A stretch of 64,000 nucleotides of DNA. Origin: Gerris lacustris. Lineage: Eukaryota > Arthropoda > Insecta > Hemiptera > Gerridae. Under the pieces are notes generated by a model. That model did no database searches. It saw only the letters and a program-made list of their open reading frames with translations, and was not told the DNA's origin. This document shows positions 31,986 to 44,038 of this stretch, in pieces; position 1 is the first letter of the stretch; every line of letters starts with the position of its first letter. The stretch spans positions 13,169,050 to 13,233,049 of the forward strand of contig OX578286.1 of assembly GCA_951217055.1 (NCBI GenBank). The letters run 5' to 3'. A program made the position numbers and the translations under genes.

Positions 31986-32124
31986 GCAGATAACGCAGAG
32001 TTCTTAATCACTTGTTATATGCATCACTAGTTATAAGTCAAATTGTTACTCAATCCCTTAGCGTACATTTAAGTCAAAATATTCAATCCAGATAGTTGGA
32101 AGAACATTTTAGCAAAGTAGTTGC

Positions 32125-32337
32125 TTTATCAATGCGGGTGGATCCACTGTGGATCCATGCCGTGCTAACGTGCCTGGCGGGTGGATCCACAGTGGATCCA
32201 AGCCCTCCCTTTCAGCCCCCTCTGTAGCTCTATTCTCCGTGCCTCGAGTAGAACCATCTTGCAAGGCTCCGTCAGGCCCGCTGACGTTTGTATCCACAGG
32301 GGATCCAACAATTTTTTTTTTTTTTTTTTTTTTTTTA
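32125..32337 (-). repeat. GC-rich segment with GGATCCAC/GTGGATCC palindromes and poly(A)
   Basis: GGATCCACTGTGGATCC at 32140-32156 and GGATCCACAGTGGATCC at 32182-32198 are 17-bp palindromes; a third, partial one (ATCCACAGGGGATCC) stands at 32291. The segment ends in about 28 T on the plus strand, so read on the minus strand it starts with A. The open frames over it are not recognised. Confidence 0.7.
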
Positions 32338-32389
32338 ATTAACTGTTAAAGTTTCTATTCAGTCACTAAGGTAGGTTCATGAATTAGAT

Positions 32390-32850
32390 AACGCATTCAT
32401 TGGGTTAAACGATTATTTTAATAAGAAAATTGTCAATTAGTAAACTGAATGATAAATTTATTAGGTGTGATAATTTAGCATGGACATAACTGGATAATTA
32501 GGAAATTGTTTAATCAAAAAATTAATCAGACAGTCTAATTTGATAATTAGTAGAGCATTTAATTAATTAATTAATCCGGTAATTCTTAAGAGAATTAAAC
32601 AGAATTACAAGTCGGTTAAGTTCCGATATAATTAATATGAATATTTATTCTGTTAATTAGCAAATTGTTTAATCTAAAAATAAATCGGACAATTTGTCTA
32701 ATTATTAACTGATTGTTTAATTAGATAAATTGTTTGATCGTTTAATTAATTAATGAATAATTAATCGGATAATTAGCAGATTATTCATTTGGCAAATCAA
32801 TGTTTAAATGATTAAATGAATAAATAATCGAATTATTATAGAGTTAAAGG
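32390..32850. repeat. Degenerate AT-rich tandem repeat
   Basis: Variants of TAATTAGCAAATTGTTTAAT and AAATTAATCGGACAATT recur at irregular 30-60 bp spacing. It is old and diverged. Confidence 0.6.
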
Positions 32851-33074
32851 AAGTAGTACAGAGAGATCAGCTGCTTTACATAAATTATGATCATGATTAT
32901 CTTCAAACATAGGTGTTCACTAACACATTCATCCGCTTTCTTTTTTCAAGATGGTGGACATTGATATGGCAAATTTGCCATAACGAAATCTCCAGAACCA
33001 ATTACACTAGATCATTGAAAATAGGAAGTTAGCATCCTTTTATGAAACTAACATCCATAATAGAAAGGATTTCC

Positions 33075-33473
33075 GGTACTTCTTTATATTGTTACTCCCC
33101 CATGTTTTTTTTTAGAATATAAATGACAGACTAAATAACTATGAAGACGAAGGGATGTATAGTCCAATGTACTTTGGGACAAAGAAATATCACACTTCTG
33201 TTTTTATAAGGGGAGTAACAGTCTATAGAAGAACATTCCTTACGCCTTCTTTAGATTGTTACTACCTTATATATTTTTTTAGAATATAAATGACAGACTA
33301 AATAAATATTAAGAAAATTGAATGTTTACCACAATGTACTTTAGGACAAAGGAATATCACACTTATTTTTTTACAAGGAAAGTAACAGTCTAAAGAAGAA
33401 CATTTCGTACACCTTCTTTAGATTGTTACTCCCTTATTTTTTTATAAGAGGAGTAACAATCTAAAGAAGTGCC
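33075..33473 (-). mobile_element. CTTC MITE, copy 4 (partly duplicated, 399 bp)
   Basis: It begins GGTACTTC and ends GAAGTGCC. The unique middle (CAATGTACTTTGGGACAAAG, GAATATCACACTT) occurs twice, so about 1.7 copies lie within one pair of outer ends. Flanks GGATTTCC and GGTTTTCT agree at six of eight positions. Confidence 0.87.
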
Positions 33474-33730
33474 GGTTTTCTAATCGTACATTTTAATTCA
33501 AGATGGCGAGCATTATAAGAATGTTTTGTTTTTTTTTAAAAAAACCAACCATGATTACACTTTAAATAAAATGAATTATATTCGTTACAAAATATGAACT
33601 CTCTTTTACTGAAACGTGAGCAATTATTAATGCTTCCAGTAGCAGGAGTCTATTACTAATTAGGGGATTTTTCAAATGATATTTTATCCATTGGGGGCAT
33701 ATAGATATTCTCACTTCAGAAATATATATA

Positions 33731-33857
<127 letters not shown>

Positions 33858-34374
33858 ATACTCCTCGGACACGAGTCTAGAAAAAATGTCAGGGAGGAAG
33901 GTTAACTTTTTTTTTTTGGTGACTCCAGACGTAGAATTTGGGAAGAGTTCGTTGACCCCTTAGATTGGATACCCCCATTTTACCCTCCCCCTTTACTCCA
34001 CTTCACAAAACCCTAGTAAAAAAAAAGGGAAGGAATAAAGTAAATACGAACGCAAATCCTCGCACGACCAAAAAGAAAAAAAAAAGAAGAGAAGTTATTC
34101 AAGAGGGAAATAAATATATTGAAACAAAAGAAACAGAATAAATAAAAAAAGAATTCATCTAGGGTTTGTATTATTCTCAATACAAAATTGTTAACATTTT
34201 GTAACAACACGATTTTTTTTAAAAATAAAAAAATAAAATAAATAAATCCAATTTTTTAAACATAAAAAAAAGTTTATTCAATTATCCATTTAAAAAAGAA
34301 TAATTAAAATACCGTTATGATTAACCCAGAAAATAATTTTAAGACTAACTAATAACAATTTTTACTGGTCTTAT
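33858..34374. other. AT-rich DNA, nothing recognised
   Basis: No gene or defined repeat is visible. Confidence 0.45.
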
Positions 34375-34502
34375 ATTACTTTGCTTTGTAAGTTTCATCG
34401 CACATTTCCGTTTCCCCAATTTTGAACCACTTCCCGTGATTCAATCTTTCCCAAATTTTGCACATATAAACAACTATGGTGAAGAATACAGAAACCAAAA
34501 AC

Positions 34503-34535
<33 letters not shown>

Positions 34536-34835
34536 GTCAAATTAATTTGCTTTTTAAGTTTCATCGCACACCTATGACCCCAATTTTGAACCACTTATCG
34601 TCATTCAATCTTCCCCAAATTTTGGACATAGATACAACTAAGGTGAAGAATACAGAAACCAAATAAAATAAATTAAAATAAAAAATGGCGTCAAATTCAT
34701 TTGCTTTTTAAGTTTCATCGCACAACCTATTACCCCAATTTTGAACCACTTACCGTCGTTCAATCTTCCCTAAATTTTGCACATAGATACAACTAAGGTG
34801 AAGAATACAGAAACCAAAAAAAAAAAAAAAAAAAG
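34375..34835. repeat. About 160-bp tandem repeat, three units, each with an internal A tract
   Basis: TAAGTTTCATCGCACA recurs near 34388, 34554 and 34709. Each unit carries CCCCAATTTTGAACCACTT, TCAATCTT, GGTGAAGAATACAGAAACC and then A-rich sequence of different length (about 29 A, an AAT-interrupted stretch, about 18 A), followed in the first two units by ATGGCGTCAAATT. Confidence 0.88.
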
Positions 34836-35154
34836 GTTGAAAATAAGACCAGTTTTGAAAAATGGCATTTTTATATTAATTATTATTTAATAAAAAGAAA
34901 TACAGAATTTATTAATTCCAATATATGTTATATCTTACATTGGGTTGAGTACTTTTAAAGATACAGGTGTTAATAAAATAGTCTGGCAAGCAGTGTGGCA
35001 CATAGCTTCCTCACGTCCTATTTTGTATACTTCAATGATTTTATGCTTTTACAATCTATTTTTGTCAAATTTATTTCAATTCTCCCCCTTTTTTTAAATC
35101 TGTCAAAATTGTTTTGATTTTTTACATTAATTAAAGTATATCTATTTAGCAAAA

Positions 35155-35870
35155 TATAAAGAGCACAGACGGTTGAAATTAATCTGTGCCTATCTGCGGG
35201 TTACTTTCGATAAACTATAAAAGTTTCATTTAAATCAGATAAGTACTTTTGAAGCTATAGGTGTAAATAAATGTATGTTTGTGCGCATGTGGAAGAGAAA
35301 CAAATAGGCGCAGAAGGTTTAAACTTATATGGGACCAACAATGGGCAAATTATGACCTACTATACTAACTTTATTAAATCGAACGAGTAGCTTTTAAGAT
35401 ATGTTGGTTCGCTAAAATTAAGTGACAAACCGACAGACAGATACGAAACCAAAAAATCCCCTGATACCTGAAACGAATTTCCGTCTTGGAATTTTTGATG
35501 TCGGAGACAATAATATTTCGTTTTTCAAGCTTCCGTTACCTTCGGTTAGCTCAGAAGCTAAATCATTTGTGCGTAAGTGGAAGACTGCACTTACGACTGC
35601 ACCAATAGGTGCAGAAGGTTGAAACTTATATGGGACCCAACAATGAGCGGATTATGACCTAACATCCAAATTTCATTAAAATCAGAAGAGTAGTTTTTAA
35701 GATAATGTGGTTCGAAAAATATGTTAAACTACAAACCGACCGACAGACAGACAGGCTAAGAATGTTCTCTGATGAATTTCTGTCTAGGAATTCGGAAACA
35801 AAACAGAGAATGTATTTAATATGTATATGTATATATATACTTGCAAAAAATAGAACGTCGTTGAAAATAT
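35155..35870 (+). repeat. Family P dispersed repeats in tandem, with shared 5' part
   Basis: 35155-35285 (GTTACTTTCGATAAACTATAA) recurs at 44760-44890. Then two family P units follow (about 35280-35560 and 35565-35830), each with GCAGAAGGTT, ACTTATATGGGACC, CGACAGACAGA and GATGAATTTCTG-type text. The first ends in the CTTCCGTTACCTTCGG hairpin sequence. Confidence 0.72.
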
Positions 35871-36219
35871 GCAGCACAGTATAATAAAATTAAAATGATT
35901 CTATTTTTCCGTCGAAGAATTTGTAGGTTAAATGATGTGACAAGGGAAATGAAATGCACCGGAGAGGAATTCATTTTGTAGCATCAAGGGATCTCGTCTA
36001 AGAATTTGTGGAATTAGTTTCTTCTTTAAAAAAAAAGAAATTCAAAAAGTCTCTGTGGACTTTTGAAATACAAATAATAGGAGTATGGTTTCATATAAAA
36101 TTGTAGATGTTTAAAGGTATTTTTCATTTATAAATAAAGTATTTTTATGGAGCTATACAATTCAATTTTTATTAATTCTCACCTTTCTTATGGGATCCCC
36201 AAAAGTATAATCCAATATT

Positions 36220-36400
36220 CGCTATTGCTTCCGTACTTAAAGAAGGTAACGGAAGAATTGCGATCATTTTAAAAAACGAAATTGGTTATGACACAATTTC
36301 AAAAATGCATGGACTGAAATCCGTCTCAGACATAAGGGGACATTTTTGGTCTTATGTATGTCTGTCTGTCTGTCGTTCAACATTTTTGAAGTGAAACCTT
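36220..36400 (-). repeat. Family P dispersed repeat, reverse copy
   Basis: GAAGGTAACGGAAG, CTGAAATCCGTCTCAGAC, TTTTTGGTCTTATG and GTCTGTCTGTCTGTCG are the family P motifs read backwards. The mini-hairpin at the start is partly preserved. Confidence 0.7.
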
Positions 36401-36604
36401 TTAAGGCACGGTAGAAACAAAATCGTGTTTTGTGAAATTATGCTTCGAGACTCGTCTACGAAAAAGATTTTTGAAGTGAAATTAACGAAATTGCTTGTAA
36501 CAACAAAGTTTATTTTTTAAGACACAGTGATAGATTTTGAATCAGAAATAAACCACTTAAACCATAAAATTAAGTGATAATTATTAGGTAACAATTTAAC
36601 TAAT
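36401..36604. repeat. CGAGACTCGTC repeat fragment
   Basis: TTCGAGACTCGTCTACGAAA near 36448 matches text at 7805 and, inverted, at about 13820. Confidence 0.45.
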
Positions 36605-37200
36605 AAAAATCGGTCCGAGACAACTCAGAGAAACTTTCTCATATATGAGTTCATAATTACTTAGCCCAGTGTTTCCACTTATTAGTTTTCAAATGTACAT
36701 TTAAATATTATTGAACATTTAATCAAAATTTATCATAAAAATAACTTCTCCTCGGCGGGGAATCGAACCCAGGCTCTCTCCATCCGCGTTTTAAGCTAAT
36801 CTCTCAGGAACTAGATTTTTCCCGGGAAAACGGCTTATATAGTTGGATTCGTATTCAAATGGACTACATTTTAGAATTTTTTAATCAAAATCGTCGGAAC
36901 CGTTTTGGAGAAATAATTTTTTTTCATGTTTTTTCAGAGTTTTTGGGGGGTAGCGCCCCCAAATTTAGAGCTAAAATCCATTTCTCGATTTCGCCACGGG
37001 GTATGATTTTTCTGAACATGTATGCCGAATTTCGTCAAAATCGGCACAGTAGTTTAGGCTCCAGGCGTCTGCACAGACGACAGACATTTTTTAAAAACCA
37101 CTTTTTTGGACTCAGGGGACCTCAAAACGTGTAAATCCATCAAAATCTCAAAATCGAATTTTCGCGCCATCACAATACTTTCTCTTTATATGAGAAAGTA
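36605..37200 (+). repeat. About 600-bp dispersed repeat with tRNA B-box-like part, copy B
   Basis: It is collinear with copy A at 29938-30545, with a shorter CAGACGACAGAC stretch and scattered substitutions. Both copies are followed by a member of the same tRNA-derived SINE within 70-140 bp. Confidence 0.78.
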
Positions 37201-37264
37201 AAAAAGGTAAATGAATCAAAAAATAATTATATTTTTAAGTTTTTGGTAGTTTTCATACTACGGT

Positions 37265-37402
37265 AGTGAAAAATCATTCTCCTGCGTAGCTTAGATGGAA
37301 GAGCGCTATACTGGAAATATAGAGGCCCGTGGTTCAAATCCCGGAGCTGGAGTGTATTTTTCACTGTCTGTTTCCCGTAGTTAATAATAATTATAATTTG
37401 AT
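37265..37402 (+). repeat. tRNA-derived SINE (TCCTGCGTAGCTTAG head), copy B
   Basis: TCCTGCG TAGCTTAGATGG, CTATA-CTGGAAA-TATAG, TTCAAAT, then GTGTATTTTTCACTGTCTGT and TTAATAATAATTATAATTTG. It is the same as copy A but in the opposite orientation, with more acceptor-stem mismatches. Confidence 0.8.
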
Positions 37403-37482
37403 TTAAAATAAAAAAAAAAAAAATTATTTTTTTTAATTTATTTTATCACAATATTAATATTTTTAAAATAATATTATTTATT

Positions 37483-38124
37483 AATTCTTGATTAGTTGGG
37501 TCTTTAAAGGAAAATTCAAACGTCTCACATTTGCGATATTTCGATCCCTCCTTGGATCATTCTCAAGCTGACTAACTAGCTGACTACATTGTCAACTTAT
37601 TGTTTTCTATAAAGTGTTAAGAAAAGTTTAATTAAAATCGGACAGATTCTCGTCAATTCACCTGAAATACAGGTACTGTCAATTACACTATTAATTAATA
37701 ATATCTTAGACATCGAAATATGTATATAAAAAAAAAAAAAAAAAAAACCACCAAGAACAACACATATCTACTACATACTTCAACTTAATTTCTGTACCTA
37801 AAATACTAAAGTACAGAAATTAAGTTGAAGTATGTAGTAGATATGTGTTGTTCTTGGTGGTTTTTTTTTTTTTTTTTTTATATACATATTTCGATGTCTA
37901 AGATATTATTAATTAATAGTGTAATTGACAGTACCTGTATTTCAGGTGAATTGACGAGAATCTGTCCGATTTTAATTAAACTTTTCTTAACACTTTATAG
38001 AAAACAATAAGTTGACAATGTAGTCAGCTAGTTAGTCAGCTTGAGAATGATCCAAGGAGGGATCGAAATATCGCAAATGTGAGACGTTTGAATTTTCCTT
38101 TAAAGACCTAACTAATCAAGAATT
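37483..38124. repeat. 642-bp near-perfect inverted repeat
   Basis: Arms of about 315 bp (37483-37797 and 37811-38124) surround a 13-base loop. I see one substitution (G/A near 37499 against 38110) and an A-run of 20 against 19. Each arm includes GATCCAAGGAGGGATCGAAA on one strand, CTGACTAACTAGCTGACTAC, and a (TATA)A20 tract. It would fold into a long hairpin. Open frames in it are not recognised. Confidence 0.95.
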
Positions 38125-38538
38125 TATACTACAAGGAACAATCTACTAATTCATGTAATTATTTATTAAGTCAAATTTTTGTAAATTGAGGGTTGTCTCT
38201 ATTTAATTTACTTTAAACTATATTAAATTTATAAATTAAATTAAACCTTTTACAACTCAAAACACATTTAAACTATTTCTTCTAAGTCTACTTATATTTA
38301 AGTAATATATATTTTCCTTCTTTTTTTTTTTAAATTAAATTGATTTCGGTCTCTTTTTAAATATTTTTTCCTTTTTTTCTTTTTTACAAACGTTTTAAAA
38401 TGTTAATAATTTATAATAATATATAAATATATAATATATATATTTTTTAATGAAGAAAGTTTTTTTAAATCCTTTAATTTATTCATTTTAATATAAATGA
38501 ACTTATTAAATAGTATTTCTAAGAAAAAAAATTCTTGC

Positions 38539-38637
<99 letters not shown>

Positions 38638-39237
38638 TATATCTATATTTTTAAATATATTTAATTATATAATTTGAAAAGAGAATTATTAAGAGTACCA
38701 AATCCCCAATTTCTATTTTTTTGTTTTGATTGTTTATGCTGTAACTGAATTCAAGAGTATACTCGTTATACTAAGATGCATACATATTATTTTTAGGCAT
38801 TCTTCTTGAACAAAAAACGTGCAAAAGGGTTTTGTTCTTAACCTTTCATCTACGAAAAGAGTGTCCTTAACCTTTAGCCCTCCAACTCTTTTGAGAAGGA
38901 TAAAAGCGGTTTTTCAAGTTTTAAAGGTAGGTCTAAAATAAGGGCTTCAATTTCTATTTAGCAAAAGAAGAAAGATTTTTTTTCAAGGATTTATTTAAAA
39001 GGATCCTGCGAAACTCTTTCTGTTAGTAGATAAGTTAAGGTCCTTAGAGTCAAAGTGAAATAGACCTTTTTTGGCTGAGGTCCTTCAACTATAAGTGCTA
39101 CGGTTAAGCCATTTTAAGAAACAGTGGATGCAGTAAAGAAGATTGTTTTAACAAATGGAAGTTTATATAAGATAAGTATCATATTTAACTATGATTCAAC
39201 AAAAATGAAGGTAAAAACTAAAAACCAAATAACCCTT
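38125..39237. other. AT-rich DNA with a TA microsatellite
   Basis: (TA)n runs from about 38541 to 38632. No gene is visible. Confidence 0.55.
38541..38632. repeat. (TA)n microsatellite, about 45 units
   Basis: Pure TA alternation. Confidence 0.95.
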
Positions 39238-40108
39238 AAAAAAATCCGCTAGTTCTAAAACCAGACAAACCCATAAAACATCCGCACCTAGTTCTAAAAC
39301 CAGCCAAACCCATAAAACATCCACACCTATAGTTCTAAAACCAGATAAAACCCATAAAACATCCGCACCTAGTTCTAAAACCAGCCAAACCCATAAAACA
39401 TCAGCAATTAATTCTAAAACCAGACAAAACTATAAAACATCCACACCTATAGTTCTAAAACCAGATAAAACCCATAAAACATCCGCACCTAGTTCTAAAA
39501 CCAGCCAAACCCATAAAACATCAGCAATTAATTCTAAAACCCGACAAAACTATAAAACATCCACACCTTTAGTTCTAAAACCAGACAAACCCATAAAACA
39601 TCCGCACCTAGTTCTAAAACCAGATAAAACCCATAAAACATCAGCCCCTAATTCTAAAACCAGACAAAACTATAAAACATCCACACCTTTAGTTCTAAAA
39701 CCAGACAAACCCATAAAACATCCGCACCTAGTTCTAAAACCCATAAAACATCAGCACCTAATTCTAAAACCAGAAAAAACCCATAAAACATCAGCACCTA
39801 ATTCTAAAACCAGATAAAACCCATAAAACATCCGCACCTAGTTCTAAAACCAGCCAAACCCATAAAACATCAGCACCTAATTCTAAAACCAGACAAAACT
39901 ATAAAACATCCACACCTTTAGTTCTAAAACCAGACAAACCCATAAAACATCCGCACCTAGTTCTAAAACCAGATAAAACCCATAAAACATCAGCACCTAG
40001 TTCTAAAACCAGATAAAACCCATAAAACATCAGCACCTAATTCTAAAACCAGATAAAACCCATAAAACATCAGCACCTTATTCTAAAACCAGATAAAACC
40101 CATAAAAA
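39238..40108. repeat. 38-41-bp satellite, about 22 copies
   Basis: The unit is AGTTCTAAAACCAGAYAAA followed by CCCATAAAACATCCGCACCT (variants TCAGCACCTA, TCCACACCTATAG). Several variant units repeat in the same order, which indicates higher-order amplification of two- to four-unit blocks. Confidence 0.95.
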
Positions 40109-40159
40109 AATCCATTTCAACTTTCATTGAACAAGTGCAAGTGATTTCTTTTTTTCAGA

Positions 40160-40345
40160 TTTGGGATTTTTTTAAGTTTGTGTGTTTGTCTAACGATAAC
40201 TGGCGTAAATATAAACAGATTTTAACGAAATTCGGAACACAGGATCTCAGAATTGGTGATAAATGGGTAATTTCATTGGAAATTTCAATTTTATTATTTT
40301 CAAAATGGTGGACGACTAAAAAAAGGGCTTAGTCAGCATGACAAA
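40160..40345 (+). mobile_element. Hairpin-headed dispersed repeat (family H), copy 3, head missing
   Basis: GTTTGTCTAACGATAACTGG, ATTTTAACGAAATTCGG and CAAAATGGTGGACGACTAAA match 28690-28860. The hairpin head is absent. A CTTC MITE follows 14 bp further on. Confidence 0.65.
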
Positions 40346-40358
40346 TAATAAATTGTTT

Positions 40359-40490
40359 GGTACTTCTCTATAGATTGTCACTCCCCTATGATTTTTTAGA
40401 ATGCAAAAAAAGAACATTCCGTGCACCTTATTTAGATTGTTACTCCCCTCTGTTTTAATTATAAGGGGAGTGACAATCTAAAGAAGTGCC
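40359..40490 (-). mobile_element. CTTC MITE, copy 5 (internally deleted, 132 bp)
   Basis: The outer ends GGTACTTC and GAAGTGCC are kept while most of the unique middle is missing. Flanks AATTGTTT (40351-40358) and AATCGTTT (40491-40498) agree at seven of eight positions. Confidence 0.88.
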
Positions 40491-41814
40491 AATCGTTTTA
40501 AATGTTGGAAAAAATTCTAACTTCATCTATTCGATGAGAAGAACATTTAATTCAAATATTTTTTTTTATTAGTAAAACCAACAGACACCGCTAGGAAATG
40601 ATAAAGATCGTTAACACTATTAAAGCGGACCTAATAGTTTAAAATAGAGAAAACAACGTTTTTACCGATATCTTACATTCTAACGTAACGATTTTAATAA
40701 AAATATTCATATATATCGTCTAAAGTACAATTGAAACAGGAATGTAAAATTTCAACTTGATACAAGCAGAAGTTTTTGTTTAGTGAAGTAATACATATTA
40801 TAATAGTTGAAACGCAGATGTCCGATGCATGTAGTTAGTGGAATAGTAAGAATGCAGGATGCCCTGTGGCTTCCCCACTACTAGACTCTCTATTACAAGC
40901 ATACTATATAACTATAAATTTATCATAATTATCTATTTTCTCAATATTCAATACATATTTATAACTAATATAAGCTTGCTTCAATAATATGAGCCATGCG
41001 ATGCCTAGAATATATATAAAAAAATATAATAATCAATAAATAAAGTGGAAATATTAAAAAGTTTAAACATAGACTTTAATAACCATAATATTCCTGTGTT
41101 AAACATTTTCCTATTACCCAATTGTGAAGGTTAAATTCAATTTATCCGTACATAATATAAATGTATTTTTTTTAATGTTTCTTTATTTTGAGAAAAACTA
41201 TTTTCTCTCTTACTTCCTTCCTCGTTTATTCTATTTTACCCATGTCAAACAGACGTGGAATATATATGAAGGAAATTGGTAATGTTTACTATAGAATATA
41301 GACGGGTGGAAGGAAAAGAAAAGAAAATCTAATACAAAACTATAAAGCCATATAAAATGGGCTCTGCCAATTCCATAACATGTGGGCGAGTCGACGCCTT
41401 TATAAGAAATTTTTCACTTAATAAGGCAAACAGGAAAAAAAGGTAGGTTAAATTGATTTTTTGTACATTTATTGAACATGTGTGTTCATACACATAATAT
41501 GTAATTTTCTTTTTCTAAAGACATTTATTATTTATTTGTCGTATCCTCAGAAAGTGATTTTTACATTTGCAGGGATTGCCTCTGACGTAAAAAATTATTT
41601 CGAATTATTTAAACTTCATTTTTAATTTGAAAAATGTTGTGTCAAAGGTTTTCAAAATGATTGAAAAATAGTATTTTTTTCTTTCGGTGAATAGGTGATT
41701 AGTGATTATAAAACTATCACATATTTATACAATCAGTTAAAAACAATTTAATAAGGGAAGGAGTAATGTAAATATAACAAAACAATAAAAGGAAATTAAC
41801 ATTTTAGTTAAATA
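40491..41814. other. AT-rich DNA, nothing recognised
   Basis: No gene or repeat family is visible. Confidence 0.45.
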
Positions 41815-42580
41815 AAAGTTCAAGTACTTTCGACAAAAGTTCATGCACATCGGTTGCATAACATATATCAGTACTTACCACTAAATGAATATAAACTGTA
41901 ATACAATATTAAAAGTTCTAATACCTTAGTCCAAAGTTCATGAAAATGTACATCCGTTGCAATGGAATATATCAGTAATGATCACTAAATGAATATAAAC
42001 TGTTAAAAAAGTTCTAATACCTTAGACCAAAGTTCATGAAAATGTACATCCGTTGCAATGGAATATATCAGTACTATGATCACTAAATGAATATCAGCTG
42101 TTATAAAAATATTAAAAGTTCTAATTACATAGACAAAATTTCATGTAAATCCGTTGTATGGAATATACGAGTATCAGTACTGACAACTAAATGAATATCA
42201 ACTGCTACAAAATATTAAAAGTTCTAATATCTTAGACAAAAGTTCATGTAAATCTGTTGTATGGAATATACGAGTATCAGTACTGACAACTAAATGAATA
42301 TCAACTGCTACAAAAAATTAAAAGTTCTAATAACTTCGACAAAAGTTCATGTAAATCTACATCCGTTGCAATGGAATATATCACTAAATTAATATCAGCT
42401 GTTATAAAATATTAAAAGTTCTAATACCTTAGATAAAAGTTCATGTACATCTGTTGCAAGGAATATATCCATACTGATCACTAAAAGGACATTAACTGTT
42501 CGTAAGTAAAATTACTTAAGTTATAAAATAATTAAAGCTCAAATACCTTGGAAAGAAGTTCCATGTACATGTACATCCGT
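41815..42580. repeat. About 100-bp diverged satellite, about eight copies
   Basis: CACTAAATGAATATNAACTG, AAAAGTTCTAATACCTTAGA, AAAGTTCATG and CCGTTGCAATGGAATATATC recur at 97-105 bp spacing (CTAAATGAAT at 41881, 41985, 42082 and onward). Length differences between units are common. Confidence 0.9.
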
Positions 42581-43368
42581 TACAAGGAACATATCCATAC
42601 TGACCACTAAAAGGACATCAAGTGAAAAAGGGAACCTGAATCGTGTTTCTCCGACAATCTCCGTAGACTTTCGCATAACTACCCTACTTACTAAGTCAAA
42701 CTGTTGTAAATTGACGATGCTATACGATTCAAACCGATTGTTAAAGAGTGTTTTCAAGGGAAAGGGTGACAGTTGACAGCTAACCGACATATGTCCATCC
42801 TTGGTAGGGCGAAGGGACGCCTAAGGTGCAAGGGGTCACACACAAAAAAGGGTACATCCTATTTAACTATATGACCCTTAACTGTACAAAAAGTACTACC
42901 ACCCCTACTCCTTTCTTCATTCCTATTGAACAAAGAAGCTCATACGAGGTGACCTTTACTGAATATATATATATATTATACAATACATACACACAAAAAA
43001 TTTCACCTCTTTCTTCTTAATAAGGTATATTCATTCAGAGTGCGGCATTTTTACCCTTACACAATTATAAATGCATTCATTCTTTTAAGGGATGTATGTA
43101 CATAAAAAATAAGTTTTTATGCTATTAAACTCGGCATTTTTTGTGTGATCATATAGCAAATGGTTAGTTTAGAGGTTGACGAACTTTCTTTTGCCCTTTC
43201 TAACTTAAGGGTTGTGCATTCGTAATTCAAAGAAAGTTCGCATCAGTTAATATTTGTTTTAAAAACTTGTTGGTGGAATATAAAATGATTTTTTTGATTA
43301 CGCTTTTGTAATTAGGATAAGCTGTTGAGGTAAAACAAACAGGTGTTAATATCGTATACAAGAATCGA
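42581..43368. other. Sequence without a recognised gene
   Basis: A segment at 42600-42850 has slightly higher GC, but neither strand gives a recognisable peptide. Confidence 0.4.
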
Positions 43369-43597
43369 GGTACTTCTTTAAATTGTTACTCCCCTTATAA
43401 AAAACACAGAAGGGAGTAAAAATCTAAAGAAGGTGTAGGGAATGTTCTTCTTTAGACTGTTACTCCCCTCACAAAAAAAAGTATGATATTCCTTTTTCCC
43501 AAAGTACATTGGACCAAATATCCCTTAGTTTTAATTGTTATTTAGTCAAAGACATTTATATTCTAAAACACGTAGTAGAGTAACAATCTAAAGTATA
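43369..43597 (+). mobile_element. CTTC MITE, copy 6 (right end eroded)
   Basis: It begins GGTACTTC and carries three of the four motifs clearly; the right end reads GTAACAATCTAAAGTATAAG instead of AAAGAAGTACC. Confidence 0.83.
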
Positions 43598-44038
43598 AGT
43601 AACTATATATGTATTTGTAATAATTATTAAGGAAATAAAGATATTTTGATTTTTTTTTTTTTTTTTTGAAAGAAATACCAGAAACGTAAGATCATAATTA
43701 TTAATAATTAGAAAAAGAACTTTGTTGAAGTGTAAATTAAATATAAATTATTTGTTGAGCATATTCAAGTAGCAGTATAGAGAAGCAACCGCATGAAATT
43801 CGAGAATAAATCTAAAAAAATGAAGGGTACAACTAGAGTGAAAGCAGATTCTATTTAGCTAAAGTTAGGACAGATTCTGAAAGCAGACACGTTTTAAATC
43901 AGCTTGATATAACCAGGTAATAGCCCTCGGTAGAATCAGATAAATCGAATCTCAGGTTATTTTCAGTAATCCATAAGAATTGTTATTTTTTGCTTTTTCT
44001 TTGACAAAGTAGTCTTCGTTTATTGTCACAGAAAGTTT

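Noticed and set aside
35767..35800. CTGATGA followed by a stem and GGAAAC, reminiscent of a hammerhead ribozyme core
   Set aside because: Extra bases separate the stem from GAAA, stems I and III are missing, and the family P consensus reads CTGATGTCTGAAAC, so the match is a chance derivative.
37825..38010. A 61-codon open frame in the 642-bp inverted repeat
   Set aside because: It runs through the poly(T) tract as a phenylalanine stretch and has no family match.
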